Positions 43,727-53,847 are shown, counted from the stretch's first letter. The stretch: DNA of 64,000 bases from Acidobacteriota bacterium (GCA_018269055.1 JAFDVI010000013.1:138071-202070); one strand, 5' to 3'. Numbers and translations: made by a program. Notes: a model not told the origin generated them from the letters alone.

Positions 43727-43977
43727 GGCATGTACTCGGCGAAATCTTCCAGCGGTTCGTCGAAATCGGGACTCATCCAGGCTGCCCCTTTAGTCAATCC
43801 GCTTTGGCGACGTTTGGAAACCGAGCCCTCTTCAATTGTTTGTTCGCCGACGGCAGTCAATTTCGCCACCGGTTGGTTGCTGGCAGTGATAATGATTTCC
43901 TGGCCGCGTTTGAGTCGTGCAAGCAAGTCTTTGACCGAAATGTCCAGTTCTGAAATGTCTATGGCAATGGCGGACAT
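43723..43977 (-). CDS. Phd/YefM family antitoxin
   Basis: 84 residues. The N-terminal half (ISELDISVKDLLARLKRGQE, then IIITASNQPVAKLTAV) is the Phd/YefM DNA-binding fold, which normally represses its own operon. The C-terminal PDFDEPLEDFAEYMP tail is the acidic toxin-binding segment. The order is antitoxin then toxin, with a 4-bp ATGA overlap, and GAAAGGAGT lies before the ATG. Confidence 0.9.
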   Translation of the reverse strand: MSAIAIDISELDISVKDLLARLKRGQEIIITASNQPVAKLTAVGEQTIEEGSVSKRRQSGLTKGAAWMSPDFDEPLEDFAEYMP

Positions 43978-44044
43978 AATTAAAACTCCTTTCGCTGCAA
44001 AGCGCGGCCAGTATACCGCACGAACTCGGTGATATGCTCCAGGT

Positions 44045-45667
44045 TCATTTTTTCAGTAGCGACTCGTGGAATTCATACCGAGCGCGCACCTTATCGGCTT
44101 CGGCGCGTGTGTTCACGTCAATGATCATTCGTTGGTTGGCTTTGAAGGTCGGCCAGTTCGGCAACCCCTTGCCGTTCGGATTGCCCGTTTTGATGAAGTT
44201 GGCAAAGTATTCCTGCATTCCCTTCGACACTTTGTAATCGTCCGGCGTCCAGGCGTAAACCTTATTGCCGTCCAGATTGCCCATTGCGTATTCGATTTCA
44301 GCGGAATGCACTGCGCCGCGCGGAGCCGGACGAGGAGGGCCAGCGTTCGGTTGTGGATTGCGAATGACGCCGCCCGCCAAGCCTGCTTGCGCGTTGCCCA
44401 TTTCAGGACGCATCGCCGGGCGTGGTCGGTCATAGCGGTAATAGTACGTCGGTTTGCCGCCGGTTTTGGTCGCCAACTCCACCCATTTCCACGTGCTGAA
44501 GGCGATAAAGCGATCGCCAGCCAAATCGCGCGCGGCGTCCATTACTTCGCTTTCGTTGCTTGCAGGATAGAGTTTGAACACCTGCTCGCCTTTACCCGGA
44601 TAGAGTCGTTCGATCGCTTTCTTGTAATTTTCCACCGTGGGCGTTTCGCGCCCCAGTACGGCGAAATAACCCGATTCTTCGGAGTTCGATCCGGCCAGCA
44701 ATGGAACGTGCGCTTGTTCGCCAGCGGCAAAAATTGCTGCCGGGTCTTTCGGGAAAAAGTACCCATCCACGACCGGCGAAAACCGCGGCAAGCCGGGTTT
44801 CGCAGTCGCTTCCAGCAATTGATCGGCGGGCATTGCGCGCAAAGCCGTCAGCGAATCCTTGCCGATTGCTTGCCCGAATTTGACGCCCGCTTGTTCGCCA
44901 TCGCTGAGCGGAGTCGCCGACAACGCGCCCATAATCGAACCGCTTTCGCCGATGGCTCCGGCAATCAGATTCTTTGACAACGGCGAAGCCATTTGCGCGC
45001 TGACGGCGATGGAACCGGCGGATTCACCGGCAATCGTTACTTTTTTCGGGTCGCCGCCGAACGCAGCGATGTTTTCCTGCACCCATTTCAGCGCCGCGTA
45101 TTGATCAAACAGCGCGTAATTGCCGGAGGAATGATTCGGCGATTCTTTGGTCAGTTCCGGGTGTGCCATGAAGCCAAACACGCCCAGCCGGTAACTGATC
45201 GTCACGGCGACGATGCCTTTGGTCGCCATGCTTTCGCCGTCGTAGCGCGGTTCGGAACCATCGCCCGCCATAAAGCCGCCGCCAAAAAAGTACACCAGCA
45301 CGGGCAACTTCTCTTTGCCGGTTTTGGCGGGCGTCCAAACGTTCAGGTACAGGCAATCTTCGCTCATGCCGTCGGAGCGAAAATTCATGTCACCGAAAAT
45401 CGCGCGCTGCATGCAGCGCGGGCCGAACTTGTCGGCCTTGCGCACGCCTGTCCAGTTTTTGACCGGTTGCGGCGGTTTCCAGCGGAAATCGCCAACCGGC
45501 GGAGCGCCAAAAGGAACGCCTTTGAAACTGCGGACGCCGGATTTTTCGACCACGCCTTCCAGCGTGCCGTTTGCGATTTTGACCTGCGTTTGCGCGAGCG
45601 TACTCGCGGCAAGGCTTGTTACCAGCAAAACTGCGAAGCAAAAAGCGTGTTGGGTTTTGAGTCTCAT
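44045..45667 (-). CDS. secreted type-B carboxylesterase
   Basis: 540 residues with a signal peptide (MRLKTQHAFCFAVLLVTSLA). Alpha/beta-hydrolase of the carboxylesterase type-B family: oxyanion-loop VYFFGGGFMAGDGS, nucleophile elbow TIAGESAGSIAV, the family start GVPFGAPPVGDFRWKPPQPV, and the late histidine region near HSAEIEYAMGNLD. It should hydrolyse ester bonds in the periplasm or outside. The start is decided by AGAGGAAAG before ATG 45667; a longer open reading would run through the palindrome at 45693. It lies between the esterase gene and the Phd/PIN pair, all on the minus strand. Confidence 0.93.
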   Translation of the reverse strand: MRLKTQHAFCFAVLLVTSLAASTLAQTQVKIANGTLEGVVEKSGVRSFKGVPFGAPPVGDFRWKPPQPVKNWTGVRKADKFGPRCMQRAIFGDMNFRSDGMSEDCLYLNVWTPAKTGKEKLPVLVYFFGGGFMAGDGSEPRYDGESMATKGIVAVTISYRLGVFGFMAHPELTKESPNHSSGNYALFDQYAALKWVQENIAAFGGDPKKVTIAGESAGSIAVSAQMASPLSKNLIAGAIGESGSIMGALSATPLSDGEQAGVKFGQAIGKDSLTALRAMPADQLLEATAKPGLPRFSPVVDGYFFPKDPAAIFAAGEQAHVPLLAGSNSEESGYFAVLGRETPTVENYKKAIERLYPGKGEQVFKLYPASNESEVMDAARDLAGDRFIAFSTWKWVELATKTGGKPTYYYRYDRPRPAMRPEMGNAQAGLAGGVIRNPQPNAGPPRPAPRGAVHSAEIEYAMGNLDGNKVYAWTPDDYKVSKGMQEYFANFIKTGNPNGKGLPNWPTFKANQRMIIDVNTRAEADKVRARYEFHESLLKK

Positions 45668-45692
45668 TTCAATTCTTTCCTCTGAAAAAAAA

Positions 45693-45772
45693 GTAGCGCA
45701 ACCAGCCATGGTTGCGTAATCCCAGGCAAAAACGAATTCAGGAAACAGCGCAACCATGGCTGGTTGCGCTAC
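45693..45772. repeat. 24-bp perfect inverted repeat, GTAG...CTAC family
   Basis: Arms 45693-45716 and 45749-45772 are exact complements (GTAGCGCAACCAGCCATGG start) around a 32-base loop. The terminal ten bases equal those of the repeat at 36443-36470. It sits in the leader of the carboxylesterase gene and after the esterase gene. Confidence 0.9.
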
Positions 45773-45840
45773 TTTCGCCGTACGATGTTGATTGTTGTAT
45801 GTATTGTCGCTTGCGGGCGACAACTTTATCCGTTGGCTTA

Positions 45841-47031
45841 TCACTTGCCAGCCGACTGAAACAGCTTCTGCGCGTAATCGTTCAGGTAATGCCGCCAGTT
45901 GATCCAGGTATGCCCACCTGCGCTGACGTTCATTTCATGCCGGATGTTACGCTTTTTCAAAATCTCGTCCAGGTTTTTTGAACCACTGAAAGCAAGCGTG
46001 TCTTTTTCGCCGACGCTGACCGAAAACAGTTTGATCTGTTTATTGGCTTTCTCGGCATTATCCAGCAGAGCCGCGTTGCGTTTTTCAAAATCTGCCGAGG
46101 TTTGTGGATTGACGCCCGCGCTCCATACGCCGACATAGGCAAACTGATCGGGATTGCTGCCGACGACGCGCATCGTCTGGCCGCCGCCCATCGAAAGCCC
46201 TGCGATGGCGCGATTCGGGCTGCCTGGCAACACGCGATAGGTCTTTTCAACGAACGGCACAATGTCTTTCAGCAGTTCGCTGACGAACCGATCCTGGAAC
46301 GCGGCGGTTGCCGCCGGATCGGGCGGTACTCCCGGAACCACTGGCGGACGGGGCAAACTACCATTGGGCATCACCACCAACATCGGTTTGGCTTTTCCGG
46401 CGGCAATCAAATTGTCCAGGATAAACCCCGCGCGGCCAATCGTGCTCCAACCGGAATCTTCATCGCCGCCGCCGTGCAACAAATAAAAAACCGGATACCT
46501 GTTTTTGCCGCTATCGTACCCCGGCGGGAAGTAAATGTGCAGCCTGCGCTCTTCATTCAGCGTTGTGGATTGGTACCAAACCTTGCGAATCTCACCGTGC
46601 GGAACGGCTTTGCTGTCTTGAAACGCGGCGTTTGCTCCGGGCAGGAAAAACATATTGTCCACGCTGGTGACGCCTTGTTTGATCATGGCGTTTTTCGGAT
46701 CCAGCGTGCGAACGCCATCCACGGTGAACGAATAGCTGTAAAAATCCGGGGGCAAGGGCCCGACGGTGAGCGACCAAACGCCTTGTTCGTCTTTGGTCAG
46801 TTTTCCGCCTTGTCCCAGTCCTTGCGGAATCCAGTCGCCGCCGACGGTGACTTCCGAGGCTTTCGGCGCGTAGATGCGAAAGACCACGCGTCCATCCGAA
46901 AGCACTTCCGGCGATTTGAGCGTGTCGTTTGGAGTAGGTTGGCGCTGCGCGGGTTGAGCGAATGCGGCGGAGCAAAGCGCGGAAAGCAGCAGGAACAATC
47001 CCGCGATTGATGAACTCTTTTGACGAATCAT
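45841..47031 (-). CDS. secreted esterase (CE1/feruloyl-esterase type), paralog
   Basis: 396 residues with a signal peptide (about 1-25). Same design as the protein at 36491: N-terminal Ig-like/CBM48-type domain (about 35-125), then an esterase domain with [16 protein letters not shown], nucleophile elbow [11 protein letters not shown] and the C-terminal [16 protein letters not shown] block. The long shared stretches mark a duplication. The expected activity is removal of acyl groups from plant or microbial polysaccharide. It is the first gene after the TonB receptor gene on the minus strand, 83 bp away, so it may be co-transcribed with it. Confidence 0.9.
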   Translation of the reverse strand: MIRQKSSSIAGLFLLLSALCSAAFAQPAQRQPTPNDTLKSPEVLSDGRVVFRIYAPKASEVTVGGDWIPQGLGQGGKLTKDEQGVWSLTVGPLPPDFYSYSFTVDGVRTLDPKNAMIKQGVTSVDNMFFLPGANAAFQDSKAVPHGEIRKVWYQSTTLNEERRLHIYFPPGYDSGKNRYPVFYLLHGGGDEDSGWSTIGRAGFILDNLIAAGKAKPMLVVMPNGSLPRPPVVPGVPPDPAATAAFQDRFVSELLKDIVPFVEKTYRVLPGSPNRAIAGLSMGGGQTMRVVGSNPDQFAYVGVWSAGVNPQTSADFEKRNAALLDNAEKANKQIKLFSVSVGEKDTLAFSGSKNLDEILKKRNIRHEMNVSAGGHTWINWRHYLNDYAQKLFQSAGK

Positions 47032-47114
47032 AATTTTTGTCTCCCAGAAGCTTTAGAAAAAAGGCCGGATTCTTTTGCGGTAAAGAATCCGGCCTGGGGG
47101 GTAGCTCAACCCGG

Positions 47115-50100
47115 TTAGAAGTTGATGCGTCCCGAAAGTTGCATCGTGCGTGGCGGACGCACAGAGTTGACAGCGCCAAAGCCCGTCAGGTTGGTTGTGC
47201 TGTTCGCCAGGTTGGTAATCGTGGCGCTGTTGACGCCCGAAAACACCGCGCCCGTGTTAATGCCGTTGAATTGTGTGTGATTCAACGCGTTGAAAGCGTC
47301 CAGCCGCACCTCGAACTTGACCTTCTCCTTAATGCTGAATTCTTTCGAGAGCGCCAAGTCCCAGCTATTGATCGGGGCGAAGCGCACGAAGTTACGTCCC
47401 GATTCATAACTGAAGCTGCCAAAGTTCGGAGATGCAAACGCCGTCACATCAAACTGCTTGTACGGGTCGCTGCTGTTGCCGGAACCCGGATTCTTCAACA
47501 GAACAATGCGATGGCCTTCGAGTTGTTGTGTTCCAGTTAAGCCATAGCCTGAAAGTCCGTTGATGGTTGCTGAAAGGTTGTAGGGTTCGCCCGTCACATA
47601 GCGATAGATGCCCGACAACTGCCATCCGTTCAGGGCATAGCCCAAACCGGTATTGGTGGTGGCTCTCGGCAGATCCCAAACAAAGTTGACGTTGAAGTTG
47701 TGCGTGCGGTCGAAATCCAACGGCCCGTAATTGGCGCGGCGTTGATCCAGAACGTGCGGTGCGCCAAATCCGTTGATGCCCGGCAGGTCATTCGTCTGCG
47801 TTCCCAGAACCTTGCTCCAGGTATAGTTCAAACCGAGCAACAACCCTTTCGTGTAACGGCGTTGCACAGAAGTCTGCAGCGAATGATAGTTGGAGCTTGA
47901 CGACGGTTCGATAAACGAAATGTTGCCAAAGCCCTGGTACGGACGCAGGAAGTCCACCGCCAGCGCGGATGCGCCATTAAACTGACCATTCGTCAAGGCC
48001 GGAGTCAGAGTTGGGTCCTGATTCGCAGCCAGGAAGCCCGCCCCGTAAGCCGGAGCGTTGATATTTCGGCGCTGCAGTTGATGTTGTGCTGATGTGCCGA
48101 CGTAAGAAACGTCCAGCACGGCGGAAAACGGCAGTTTGTATTGAATGCCCAGGTTATAGGCATACGTGGTCGGAACTTTGCCCTGACGGTCAAACGCAAC
48201 CAGACTGGGCGGCGCCAGCAACAGTTGCCCTTGATTGAGTTGGCTGACCAACCCAAAGTTAAAGGTCGGTTCGAGCGTGACCGGGGGATTGCGCACCAGG
48301 TCAAACACCGTGTTGCCTTGCGGGCGGTCATAGAAAATGCCGAGGCCGCCACGGATGACCAGCGATTGCCTGCCGGTTACGTCATAGCCAAATCCAAAGC
48401 GCGGGGCAAACTGAATTCCGCGATTGCGGTACGTGCCGCGCTCCAATCCAGCCCCGGCCTGCACCACGCCATTGGTGATTGATCCTGAGTTGGGCACGAT
48501 GCGGCCAATGTAAACGCTGGCCAGCGTATTGGCCGCCGTGGGAATGAACCCGGTCACTAACAACCGAGGATCCACTGCGCGCCGGCTGTCGCCGGTGCAA
48601 GGATTCGTGTTGTTGACACAGACCGGGCGATAGAGCACTGATGCGTTCGCCGCATTGAACCGGTCGGGCAGGAAGTTGGAGGCCTGCAAATCTTCGTCGT
48701 ATTGCGGTTGAATCCAGTAGAACCGAGCGCCGTAATCCAACGTCAATTTGCTCGACACTTTCCAGTTATCCTGAGCGAAGAATTCGACGTTGTTATAGCG
48801 GTATTTGCCGATCACATACGCCGAAGCCTGATTGAAGGTGTTGTAGATACCCAACGCCGCATTCGCAAAGGCAAACTGCGAGTCAAGCGGGTTGCTGGCG
48901 TTGTCGGAGAAGTTGTATTGGCCGTTATTGTTGGCAAAGCTACTTTGCGGTTTGAAACTGTTCTGCCAAAAACCGCCAAATTTGAATGCGTGCGAACGAT
49001 AAATCTTCGACAGGCTCACAGACCAGTCACGCGTCGTATTGAAATTGTAGAACGGCGCGTTGTTCGAACCGATGTTCGGCGCATTGGCGACGCGTCCGCC
49101 AAAGACAAATTGTGGCGGCATATCCAATTGCACTGCACCGGGGAACAGCACGGGAATTCCTGTCAACCCCAACCCCGCGCGGCTGAACTTGGGATTGTTG
49201 GGCAAAATGTCAATGAAGTTGTGGCTTTGTCCAAAAGTTACTTCCAGCACCGAGGTCGGGCTTAAGGAGCCGGTCACCGAACCGGACACGCTGTAGCGAT
49301 TGTTCGGGAATTTCGCCGAAAAGTCCGGCATGTTCGTGCCGAGCACAAAGGAACCGTAGGCGAAAATCGGGCTGTTTTTGTTGTAAAGATATTTGCCCGT
49401 GACGTGCCATTTCTCATTCACGTTCCAGTCTCCGCGATACAAATCCTGCCGTTGCGGGGCACTGTCCGGATCCTGCGTCTGGTAGTTGTAGTTCGCACCG
49501 GGGATATTGATGTTGGGCGTGGGATAAATGCTCAGGATTTTCAGCCCTAAAGGATAGAGCCGATTGGCTGGAATTTTGCCCAACACCCCACCATCTTTGA
49601 AACAGCCACTGGTGTCATTGGCGTTGCACGGCGCGTTCAAGGTGTAATCCTTAATGTAGGGGAATAACTTGCCGGTGTTGTCGGTCGTTTGCGAAAAGTC
49701 GCCAGCCCGTTCCAATGCCGTTGGCACGCGCACCTGACGCGGCGTGTTCGTATTCAGGCGCTTTTGATGTTCCTGGCTGAAGAAGAAAAAGAACTTGTCT
49801 TTATCCTTGTTGAATACACCGGGAATGTAGGCTGGACCGCCAATCGTGTAACCAATGTCTCGCTGGTCCAGGCGAGGTTTGGTGATCTTGTTGGTCGGCG
49901 TGCTGTTCCGGTTGTTGAGCCAGGTATTGGCGTTCATGCCGTCGTGACGGCGGAATGTGTAAAACGATCCGTGAAAATCTTTCGTCCCACTGCGCGTCAC
50001 GGCGCTGATCTGTGCGCCCGCCGAACGGCCATATTCGGCCTGATAGTTTGAAGTCAGCACCTTGAATTCGGCAATCGCATCCAGGTTGACGGAAATCATC

Positions 50101-50717
50101 GTTCCATTGTTGCCGGTGTCCACGATGGCTACACCGTCGAGTTGGAGGTTATTCGCGCTGGTGCGCAAACCGTTGGCTGCAACGTTCGTGATTGCATCAC
50201 TGTTACCGACGTTATTGTTGAACACGACACCCGTTGCGACCGAGGCCAGATTGACGAAGCCGCGTCCGTTGACGGCGATGTTGCGTACGATTTCACCCTG
50301 CACCGCGTAAGATCGTTCGGCGCTCTCGGATTGCACTTGTGTGGCTTCCGCCGTGACGGTGACGGTTTCGCTGGCGGCGCCGACTTCCAACGTGATGTCG
50401 CCAAGTGTCATTTTGTCGTTCGCCACCAGAAGCAAACCAGTGCGTTCGGATTTTTTGAAGCCTTTGGCTTCAATGGACAGCGTGTAGGTGCCGGGCGGCA
50501 CGGTCGGAAAGACGAAACGTCCTTCGTTGTCAGTTGTCGCCGAAAGCGAAAAACTTTTGCCTGCATCAGAAATTTTGACCGAAGCCCCACGAATCGCGGC
50601 GTTGTTCTGGTCGGCGATACTTCCTGCAATCGAACCGCTCGTGGTTTGCGCAAAAGCCAAACTCGTCAGTGCGATTGCCAGGAGGAGAAAACTGCTGAGT
50701 CGAGTAACCCTGTGCAT
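47115..50717 (-). CDS. TonB-dependent receptor with carboxypeptidase-regulatory-like N-terminal domain (Oar-like)
   Basis: 1200 residues. Signal peptide (HRVTRLSSFLLLAIALTSLA), a carboxypeptidase-regulatory-like beta-sandwich (about 25-110), a plug domain (about 125-230, with EYGRSAGAQISAVTRSGTKD), then a long outer-membrane beta-barrel ending in RINF, with a terminal Phe. The start is set by GGAGG before ATG 50717; the frame stays open upstream but without coding sense. Such large receptors are typical of acidobacteria and probably import oligosaccharides or peptides. The secreted esterase downstream suggests a polysaccharide-derived ligand. No SusD-like partner is present. Confidence 0.93.
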   Translation of the reverse strand: MHRVTRLSSFLLLAIALTSLAFAQTTSGSIAGSIADQNNAAIRGASVKISDAGKSFSLSATTDNEGRFVFPTVPPGTYTLSIEAKGFKKSERTGLLLVANDKMTLGDITLEVGAASETVTVTAEATQVQSESAERSYAVQGEIVRNIAVNGRGFVNLASVATGVVFNNNVGNSDAITNVAANGLRTSANNLQLDGVAIVDTGNNGTMISVNLDAIAEFKVLTSNYQAEYGRSAGAQISAVTRSGTKDFHGSFYTFRRHDGMNANTWLNNRNSTPTNKITKPRLDQRDIGYTIGGPAYIPGVFNKDKDKFFFFFSQEHQKRLNTNTPRQVRVPTALERAGDFSQTTDNTGKLFPYIKDYTLNAPCNANDTSGCFKDGGVLGKIPANRLYPLGLKILSIYPTPNINIPGANYNYQTQDPDSAPQRQDLYRGDWNVNEKWHVTGKYLYNKNSPIFAYGSFVLGTNMPDFSAKFPNNRYSVSGSVTGSLSPTSVLEVTFGQSHNFIDILPNNPKFSRAGLGLTGIPVLFPGAVQLDMPPQFVFGGRVANAPNIGSNNAPFYNFNTTRDWSVSLSKIYRSHAFKFGGFWQNSFKPQSSFANNNGQYNFSDNASNPLDSQFAFANAALGIYNTFNQASAYVIGKYRYNNVEFFAQDNWKVSSKLTLDYGARFYWIQPQYDEDLQASNFLPDRFNAANASVLYRPVCVNNTNPCTGDSRRAVDPRLLVTGFIPTAANTLASVYIGRIVPNSGSITNGVVQAGAGLERGTYRNRGIQFAPRFGFGYDVTGRQSLVIRGGLGIFYDRPQGNTVFDLVRNPPVTLEPTFNFGLVSQLNQGQLLLAPPSLVAFDRQGKVPTTYAYNLGIQYKLPFSAVLDVSYVGTSAQHQLQRRNINAPAYGAGFLAANQDPTLTPALTNGQFNGASALAVDFLRPYQGFGNISFIEPSSSSNYHSLQTSVQRRYTKGLLLGLNYTWSKVLGTQTNDLPGINGFGAPHVLDQRRANYGPLDFDRTHNFNVNFVWDLPRATTNTGLGYALNGWQLSGIYRYVTGEPYNLSATINGLSGYGLTGTQQLEGHRIVLLKNPGSGNSSDPYKQFDVTAFASPNFGSFSYESGRNFVRFAPINSWDLALSKEFSIKEKVKFEVRLDAFNALNHTQFNGINTGAVFSGVNSATITNLANSTTNLTGFGAVNSVRPPRTMQLSGRINF

Positions 50718-51163
50718 ATCAAAATCCTCCGAAGTGATTGGTGAAGTTATTTTGGACACGTACGTCACAGACTCGGACGCACGCTTGGCGGCATAATGGC
50801 CTTCCTTGCCATTACTCCGGCCACGCAGTTGATTGAGTTGAAATGAATTCGAAGCCCAAGACCATCGGGCTTTTTTTTGTTTTCCCAGCAGATATTTTTG
50901 GTAAGCGGCGCGGAATATCGCACAACACTCGGAGAACTGCAATATCAGTTGGTCATTCCAACGGATCAAATTTGATTTTTTGGCTAAGGTTTTGAAATGG
51001 GAAGACTTAGCAAGTGACCGTGATAAGTGAAATAGACGTGCTCAACCAATTCTTTGCGAAATTCGACACACATCTTGTGCAGGTCTATAAGCTGTCGAAT
51101 TGAAATTCTGACAAATCAGTCAGTGATTTGAATTCAAGTGCGAAAGGCGGAATTGCGAACAAA
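50718..51163. other. 446-bp intergenic region upstream of the TonB receptor
   Basis: Must contain the receptor promoter (minus strand). At 50852-50879, on the plus strand, AAGCCC-N9-GGGCTT is followed by eight T (a terminator shape), although no plus-strand gene precedes it. A small inverted repeat (AATGGC / GCCATT) is at 50795-50813. No supported gene. Confidence 0.5.
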
Positions 51164-52417
51164 CTATTTGCTGCCGAGTTTGGCTAAGCGTTGCTGAATA
51201 TCATCCACCGTTCGGTCGTCACGGCGATATTCTTCTTCGATGAACCTGAGCAGTTTTTTGTAAGCCGCAATGGCCGCCTGGCGCTGGCCGTTCCGTTCGG
51301 CGTTACGAGCCGCATCCAGCAGCGAATTGAATTCCACGCCGTTCGGGTTGGCAATGTAAAAACAGATGCTGGCGGCGCGCAAGATAACGGCCTCGCGCGC
51401 CTTTGGATCGTTGACGGCGCGACCTTTGAAGCGTTTCAGTTCCAGTAGCGCGTCGTCAATCCGGGCTTGCGCGGCATTGTTGGCCGAAACCTTGATCACG
51501 TTTTCGCGCAGCGCCGTCAGCAAGCGCACCCATTCCGCTGATTCGTCAACGTCATAAACGGGTTGCGCTGCGCGTTCGATTTTGCCGGGCGAGTTGGCGA
51601 TTTCCGACGTGAGTTTGGCGAGCGCCGCAGCGTGTTTTTCCAGAGCAGGGAAGTTGATGCGACCGGGCACATCGGCTTTGGTGTGATAGGCGTAATGCAA
51701 GCCGTTCGTGATGCTGATCGCCGGAAGCTCCGCCAATTTGAAATGCCAGTGTTCCGTGCCCAGGAAGCGAATCACGTCATCGCCGAATAGGACAAAAGAC
51801 GCTTCGCCGGGTTTGTGGCTTTTTTTCTCACTGCTGACAACTTCGGCGAGTTGCGGCGAAAATTCGGCTCCGACGACGTACAGCGTTTCCAGCAATTGAT
51901 CGCCAAAGCCCGCGCCAAACCCCGTCAGGTTGATTGCCGCGACGGTTTTGCCCATCGGAAACAGCGGACGTTCGGCATACAGTTTCGCGCCGGAATTGTT
52001 TTGCTCGCCGCCATCAAACGCGATAAACAACACGCTTCGATTGGGCGGAGTTTTCGCAAGCAACCGCGCAACTTCGATCAGCACGGCTACGCCTGCGGCA
52101 TTGTCCATCGCTCCGGCAAACGCGCCGCCAAAACCGTCGTAATGTGCGCTGAGAATGACAAACTCATCCTTCTGCGTTTTGCCTTCAACTATGCCAGCGA
52201 CGTTTGGCGCTGCACCGCTCATTGGTTTCAATCCGGCTTCGCGAAACTGTGCGGCGATAAAGTCAGCGGCTTTCTGCGCGCCTTCGCTTTTTGAAACGCG
52301 TCCGGCAAATTCGGCTGATGCCAGTTTTTTGGTAATTGCCTCAACCGTTGACGATTGGGCCGATGCCGATGCGCAAAGGCTGATGAAAACAATTCCCAGG
52401 CGAAATGTGTGAAGCAT
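51164..52417 (-). CDS. M28 family metallopeptidase (aminopeptidase)
   Basis: 417 residues with a signal peptide (MLHTFRLGIVFISLCASASA). M28 core: LSAHYDGFGG (first zinc ligands), GAMDNAAGVAVL (bridging Asp) and AFDGGEQNNSGA (general base and zinc ligand). The second half includes the later zinc histidine region (LHYAYHTKADVPGRI) and a helical C-terminal extension (about 280-417) with a charged, repeat-like end. It probably trims peptides in the periplasm. ATG 52417 is preferred; a TTG nine bases upstream would also read in frame. It follows the PLP enzyme gene by 18 bp, as an operon. Confidence 0.9.
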   Translation of the reverse strand: MLHTFRLGIVFISLCASASAQSSTVEAITKKLASAEFAGRVSKSEGAQKAADFIAAQFREAGLKPMSGAAPNVAGIVEGKTQKDEFVILSAHYDGFGGAFAGAMDNAAGVAVLIEVARLLAKTPPNRSVLFIAFDGGEQNNSGAKLYAERPLFPMGKTVAAINLTGFGAGFGDQLLETLYVVGAEFSPQLAEVVSSEKKSHKPGEASFVLFGDDVIRFLGTEHWHFKLAELPAISITNGLHYAYHTKADVPGRINFPALEKHAAALAKLTSEIANSPGKIERAAQPVYDVDESAEWVRLLTALRENVIKVSANNAAQARIDDALLELKRFKGRAVNDPKAREAVILRAASICFYIANPNGVEFNSLLDAARNAERNGQRQAAIAAYKKLLRFIEEEYRRDDRTVDDIQQRLAKLGSK

Positions 52418-52435
52418 AAAGTTCAAGTTCGTGGC

Positions 52436-53710
52436 TTAAAAAAATGTTTGGTACAAATCCAGAACATCGTAAGCGTCGTTGACCAGTGGAAGAACGCGCC
52501 ATTTGTCGAATGCCAGACACGGATGTGAAATGCCGCAACAGACCAAATCGCCGACCTGTAAGCGCTCTTCGCCGCTCAAATCCAGATAGGCATGTTGATC
52601 GTTCAGATTGACGATTTTGGCGTTCGTCATTGGCCGAGCCTGACTCAACGAAATGCCTGCTGACAGCGCAAACAGCGGCACGGGCATTCCGGAACAATAC
52701 GCCGTGTCGCGTTTGCCAAAGGTCAAATATGCGCGGTTCGCTTCGGGAATGGATTGCACATACGACCATAACTCCAACGCCGGTTTGAATTGCGGGATTG
52801 CGCCGGCAGAACGTTCGAGCGCCGCGACCTGTTTGCGATCGTACATGCCGTGATCGTGGGTGACATAACATCCGCTGCGAATGACAACGCGAAAGCGTTC
52901 CGTCAGCGGTTTGGCCATACGATGAACTCTGTCCAGAAAGGCGCTGCCGCCCAGGCTGAGCAGCGGTAGCTCTTGGCCAGTCCAATGCTCGCGCAAGTGT
53001 GACGCCAGCGTTTCCAACCCGCTCAGGAATTGATCCACGATCTGTGCTTCTTCGTCCGTCCTTTGGGCGTTGGCCAAGCCTTCAAAGGCTTCGATGCCGC
53101 AAACGTTTAACAGCGCATGTTTGGCGGCTTCGGCGAAAACGTCCAAGCCGTCGGCTTCCGATCGAACGCCGGTTCGCCATCCGTTGCGTCCCCATTCGAC
53201 TAGCACATTGATCGGGCGCGTAGCGCCGGAACGTTTCAACCCTTCGGCCAGATGTTTGACGCCTGCCACGCTGTCAATCAGGCAATACAGTTCCACGTCC
53301 GGATGCGCCTTCATCGCCGCCGCCAAAGAACGCAGGTTCGACGCGCCGACAATCTGATTGGCGATCACAATTCGTTTGATGCCGACGCTAAAACAAATCA
53401 TCGCCTGCGACACCGAAGCGACCGTCATCGCCCAGGCTCCGTGGTCGAATTGGCGCGCGAAAATTTGTGGGCACATTGTCGTCTTGCCATGCGGAGCCAG
53501 CAGAAAATTGTTTTTCGCACACCAGTCGGCCATCGCCCGCAAGTTATGGTCGAGGGCCGATTCTTTCAGCACCATCAGCGGAAATGGCAAATCGCCATTC
53601 GGTACGTTCCAGCGTTGAGCTGCGATTTCAGACGAGGAGAGCCTTGTGCCGAACGGCAAGCCTTTGGTTGTGTGGTCGAGAGTTGATTCTTTGAGTGCAG
53701 TCAGGTCCAT
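52436..53710 (-). CDS. D-threonine aldolase / D-serine dehydratase-like PLP enzyme
   Basis: 424 residues, cytoplasmic, alanine-racemase-type fold III. LLAPHGKTTMCP contains the PLP lysine (K76), and the C-terminal CCGISHPCLAFDKW supplies the His and Cys that bind zinc in D-serine dehydratase-like members. The family includes amino-acid deaminases and aldolases acting on D-amino acids. A GGAG box precedes the ATG. It is first in a two-gene unit with the M28 peptidase; together they could release and catabolise amino acids, D-forms included. The exact substrate is not decidable. Confidence 0.88.
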   Translation of the reverse strand: MDLTALKESTLDHTTKGLPFGTRLSSSEIAAQRWNVPNGDLPFPLMVLKESALDHNLRAMADWCAKNNFLLAPHGKTTMCPQIFARQFDHGAWAMTVASVSQAMICFSVGIKRIVIANQIVGASNLRSLAAAMKAHPDVELYCLIDSVAGVKHLAEGLKRSGATRPINVLVEWGRNGWRTGVRSEADGLDVFAEAAKHALLNVCGIEAFEGLANAQRTDEEAQIVDQFLSGLETLASHLREHWTGQELPLLSLGGSAFLDRVHRMAKPLTERFRVVIRSGCYVTHDHGMYDRKQVAALERSAGAIPQFKPALELWSYVQSIPEANRAYLTFGKRDTAYCSGMPVPLFALSAGISLSQARPMTNAKIVNLNDQHAYLDLSGEERLQVGDLVCCGISHPCLAFDKWRVLPLVNDAYDVLDLYQTFF

Positions 53711-53847
53711 AAATTCTCCAAACGTATATTTTGCTCGCCGCAGACTAACTCAGTTTGCCAATAGTCTGAAGTTTGCTCGCGACTTTAATTGACACTGCCA
53801 GGCTGCGAAGTTAAAACACTCTGCAGAGACTTCCTTTGGAGACCCGA

